A stretch of 6,286 nt of DNA from Hyphomicrobiales bacterium (GTDB lineage Bacteria; Pseudomonadota; Alphaproteobacteria; Rhizobiales; Aestuariivirgaceae), in the NCBI GenBank assembly GCA_013002595.1, contig JABDJG010000424.1, positions 1 through 6,286 on the forward strand, in the 5' to 3' direction. Shown here one piece after another: positions 4,798 to 6,286 of this stretch (its first letter is position 1; each line of letters starts with the position of its first letter). Both the position numbers and the translations under genes were made by a program. The notes beneath the pieces are model-generated. The model searched no databases and was not told the DNA's origin. It saw only the letters and a program-made list of their open reading frames with translations.

Positions 4798-4962
4798 TTG
4801 CCCAGGTTGACAGACAGTGACCAGGATCAATCCCTGCGGGCGCGTCAGATTTGCCTGTTGAGTGCGTTAGACAGGCTTGAAAACCGGGCGGTATCCTGCG
4901 CCTGTCTGCCTGCTCAACAGGCAAATCTGTCACGCAGAATGGATGAAATTAATGGGTCCTGA
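4798..4962 (+). CDS. Candidate small protein gene, 54 codons, TTG start
   Basis: AAGGAG (4786-4791), a full-strength ribosome binding site, stands six bases before TTG 4798. The reading frame then stays open for 54 codons to TGA 4960-4962. The product would be soluble and mostly helical, with SLRARQICLLSALDRLENRA followed by three cysteines overall and a charged SRRMDEI end. It is in the same frame as the preceding gene, separated only by that gene's TGA and one codon. It overlaps the proposed kinase start at 4952. Against it, third-position GC is not raised above first-position GC, a rare TTG start is needed, and a long inverted repeat occupies half of it. No homologue is recognised. Confidence 0.3.
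   Translation: MPRLTDSDQDQSLRARQICLLSALDRLENRAVSCACLPAQQANLSRRMDEINGS
4846..4929 (+). repeat. Large nested inverted repeat (17-bp perfect outer stem, 8-bp inner stem)
   Basis: The outer arms CAGATTTGCCTGTTGAG (4846-4862) and CTCAACAGGCAAATCTG (4913-4929) are perfectly complementary. Inside, AGACAGGC (4869-4876) pairs with GCCTGTCT (4900-4907) around a 23-base loop. Outside, CTGCG (4834-4838) can pair with CGCAG (4933-4937) across an asymmetric internal loop. As RNA this is one long hairpin of about 100 bases ending just before the kinase start codons. No T-run follows, so it is not a standard intrinsic terminator. It could be an RNA control element of the kinase gene, a processing site, a DNA-binding site or a miniature mobile-element relic. 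Confidence 0.85.
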
Positions 4963-6286
4963 CCCTAGCTCAATGCTGCGGCGCCTCGCGCGAGGCATGA
5001 ATCTGCGAGCAAAGGTGCTTGGCATCCTGGCCGGGGGCACGATCTTTGTCATGATCGCGGTGAGCGTGCTGGTGCTGGTTGCAAGGCAATCGGACCACCT
5101 TCTTGAGCGCGCGGCCACAGCGCAACGGCATCTGGAACTGCTCATATTGCTGTCAGGAAGGATATCCGACTATGGCCTCGTGGTCCTTGAGGCCGTTCAA
5201 CAACCCAGGGTCGATGAACAAAAACTGAGTGCCGGCAAGGCCAGGGTCGATGATCTGTTCCGATCGATCGACCGGATTATATCCGAACAGGTTGCTTTAT
5301 TTCCTGCAGGAGATGATCAGAGCGCTGTGGCGACCAAGAGTCTACTTAACGCGCGCATGAAGGCACGGTTCTCCACGTTGCATCGACAGGTCAGCGACAG
5401 CCCGGATGTTGGCGAGGATCCTGGCGCCAGGGCTGACCATGTAAGAAGTGCGATGAACGCATTTGGTGTGCACTTTGCCCCACAGCTTGCACAAGCCGTT
5501 GAAGACCAACGAAAGGAAGCAAAGGACGCACAGGGCAGCATGGCTGAACTGCGCCGCCGCGCCACAGTGTTTGCAATCGTGTGGGCACTGGCGGCAGTGT
5601 TGGGTTCGGGCCTGCTCTATTGGTTCGCCGGCCGGCCAATCTTGAGCAGGATTTCGCAGACGGTGGAAGGCGCAACAGAAATCTCGTCGGGCCAACTCGC
5701 ACGCCGGCTAAAACCGGAAGGTCACGACGAACTCACGCTTTTGATGATGAAGTTCAATCGGATGGCAGATAGCTTTTCCCGCCGTGAGAGCAAGCTACTG
5801 GCGATGCAGACCGACTTGCAGGATACCATCAGCGAACGAACCAGTGATCTCAGCGCGGCTAACGACAGGCTTGAAGATATCGACGCAAACCGGCGGCGGT
5901 TCTTTTCAGATGTAAGTCATGAGCTGCGCACGCCCCTCACTGTTATCATCGGAGAAGCCGAAATCAGTTTGCGCAATCCGAAAGGGATAGATGAGCCCAG
6001 CAAGAACAGCCTTGAAACGATTCTGGCCAGGGCAAGAAGCCTGAAGCGCCGGGTCGACGATCTCCTGCGGGTCGCCCGATCAGAGAGCGGCAAGCTTGAC
6101 CTCGACCTGGTGCAGTGCAATCTCAACAAGTTGGTTGAAGATGCCATTGAGGATACCAGGCAGTTTGCCAGCAATCATCAAGTTCAGGTGTCGTTCAGGG
6201 CATCGCCTGATCCGGTGACCGTTCGATGTGATAGTGAATGGTTACGCCAGGCGGTCAGTGGCCTTATCGCAAATGCTGTGAAGTAC
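4952..6286 (+). CDS. Sensor histidine kinase with HAMP domain, C-terminus cut off by the window
   Basis: The frame is open from 4871 to the end, so 445 residues are visible from ATG 4952. That start has GGA eight bases upstream; 4943, 4973 and 4997 are alternatives. Layout from 4952: transmembrane helix 22-43, a helical periplasmic sensor of about 160 residues with no recognised family, second transmembrane helix 204-226, and HAMP 227-275. A coiled linker leads to the dimerisation/phosphoacceptor domain. Its H-box reads FFSDVSHELRTPLTVI, with phospho-acceptor His323 followed by Glu and the usual RTPL. The ATPase domain begins, and the window stops inside the N-box (IANAVKY, Asn441), so G-boxes are unseen. 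It autophosphorylates and should pass phosphate to a response regulator probably encoded just beyond. Its position after the channel cluster suggests shared regulation, but the gap with the inverted repeat leaves room for separate control. Confidence 0.92.
   Translation, partial: MGPDPSSMLRRLARGMNLRAKVLGILAGGTIFVMIAVSVLVLVARQSDHLLERAATAQRHLELLILLSGRISDYGLVVLEAVQQPRVDEQKLSAGKARVDDLFRSIDRIISEQVALFPAGDDQSAVATKSLLNARMKARFSTLHRQVSDSPDVGEDPGARADHVRSAMNAFGVHFAPQLAQAVEDQRKEAKDAQGSMAELRRRATVFAIVWALAAVLGSGLLYWFAGRPILSRISQTVEGATEISSGQLARRLKPEGHDELTLLMMKFNRMADSFSRRESKLLAMQTDLQDTISERTSDLSAANDRLEDIDANRRRFFSDVSHELRTPLTVIIGEAEISLRNPKGIDEPSKNSLETILARARSLKRRVDDLLRVARSESGKLDLDLVQCNLNKLVEDAIEDTRQFASNHQVQVSFRASPDPVTVRCDSEWLRQAVSGLIANAVKY

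Noticed and set aside
4807..4835. Perfect TTGACA at 4807-4812 as a separate kinase promoter.
   Set aside because: No acceptable -10 hexamer at 16-18 bases, and it may lie inside the candidate small ORF.
5317..5702. Several minus-strand open frames within the kinase gene.
   Set aside because: They are shadows of the kinase frame, which has clear TM, HAMP and H-box motifs.

Overview
The window looks like a piece of a proteobacterial chromosome, most likely alphaproteobacterial. This rests on the moderately high GC content, compact gene order, a LysR/iron-alcohol-dehydrogenase pair of a type linked to phosphonate catabolism, and Gram-negative envelope proteins of the MotA/TolQ/ExbB class. No rRNA, tRNA, CRISPR array, insertion sequence or transposase is visible. 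The taxonomic guess is inference only.

Left part (1-1092): the 5' end of an iron-containing alcohol dehydrogenase gene runs leftward off the edge, divergent from a LysR-type regulator. Between them lies a perfect 19-bp AT-rich palindrome (172-190) with a T-N11-A core, the expected form of a LysR operator. Both proteins resemble families associated with aminoethylphosphonate metabolism.

Middle part (1089-2025): a crotonase-fold gene on the minus strand converges on the LysR gene. Both general-acid/base glutamates of enoyl-CoA hydratase are replaced, and a His/Asp pair at the spacing remembered for 6-oxocamphor hydrolase is present. Between the two genes is an overlooked remnant: the first ~30 codons of a short-chain dehydrogenase (Rossmann glycine motif) on the minus strand. 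It follows the crotonase in its transcription direction, is interrupted by an early stop, and is cut off exactly where the LysR gene ends. The crotonase was probably once followed by an SDR gene that a rearrangement destroyed.

Right part (2344-6286): a tight plus-strand cluster holds (1) a membrane-anchored Sel1-repeat protein, (2) a four-TM MotA/TolQ/ExbB-type channel subunit, and (3) a protein with an ExbD-like N-terminal proton-channel helix fused to a DUF2135/YfaP-like beta domain. These are followed by (4) an unrecognised two-TM protein, (5) a possible 54-codon small ORF with an ideal ribosome binding site, and (6) a two-TM HAMP histidine kinase that runs off the window. The first three genes overlap by 4 and 1 bases and should be translationally coupled. 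The combination looks like an ion-driven envelope machine with an unusual periplasmic effector domain, possibly wired to a two-component sensor. I do not recognise it as a described system, and it is the best candidate here for something new. A 17-bp perfect inverted repeat with a nested 8-bp repeat (4846-4929) lies just before the kinase gene.
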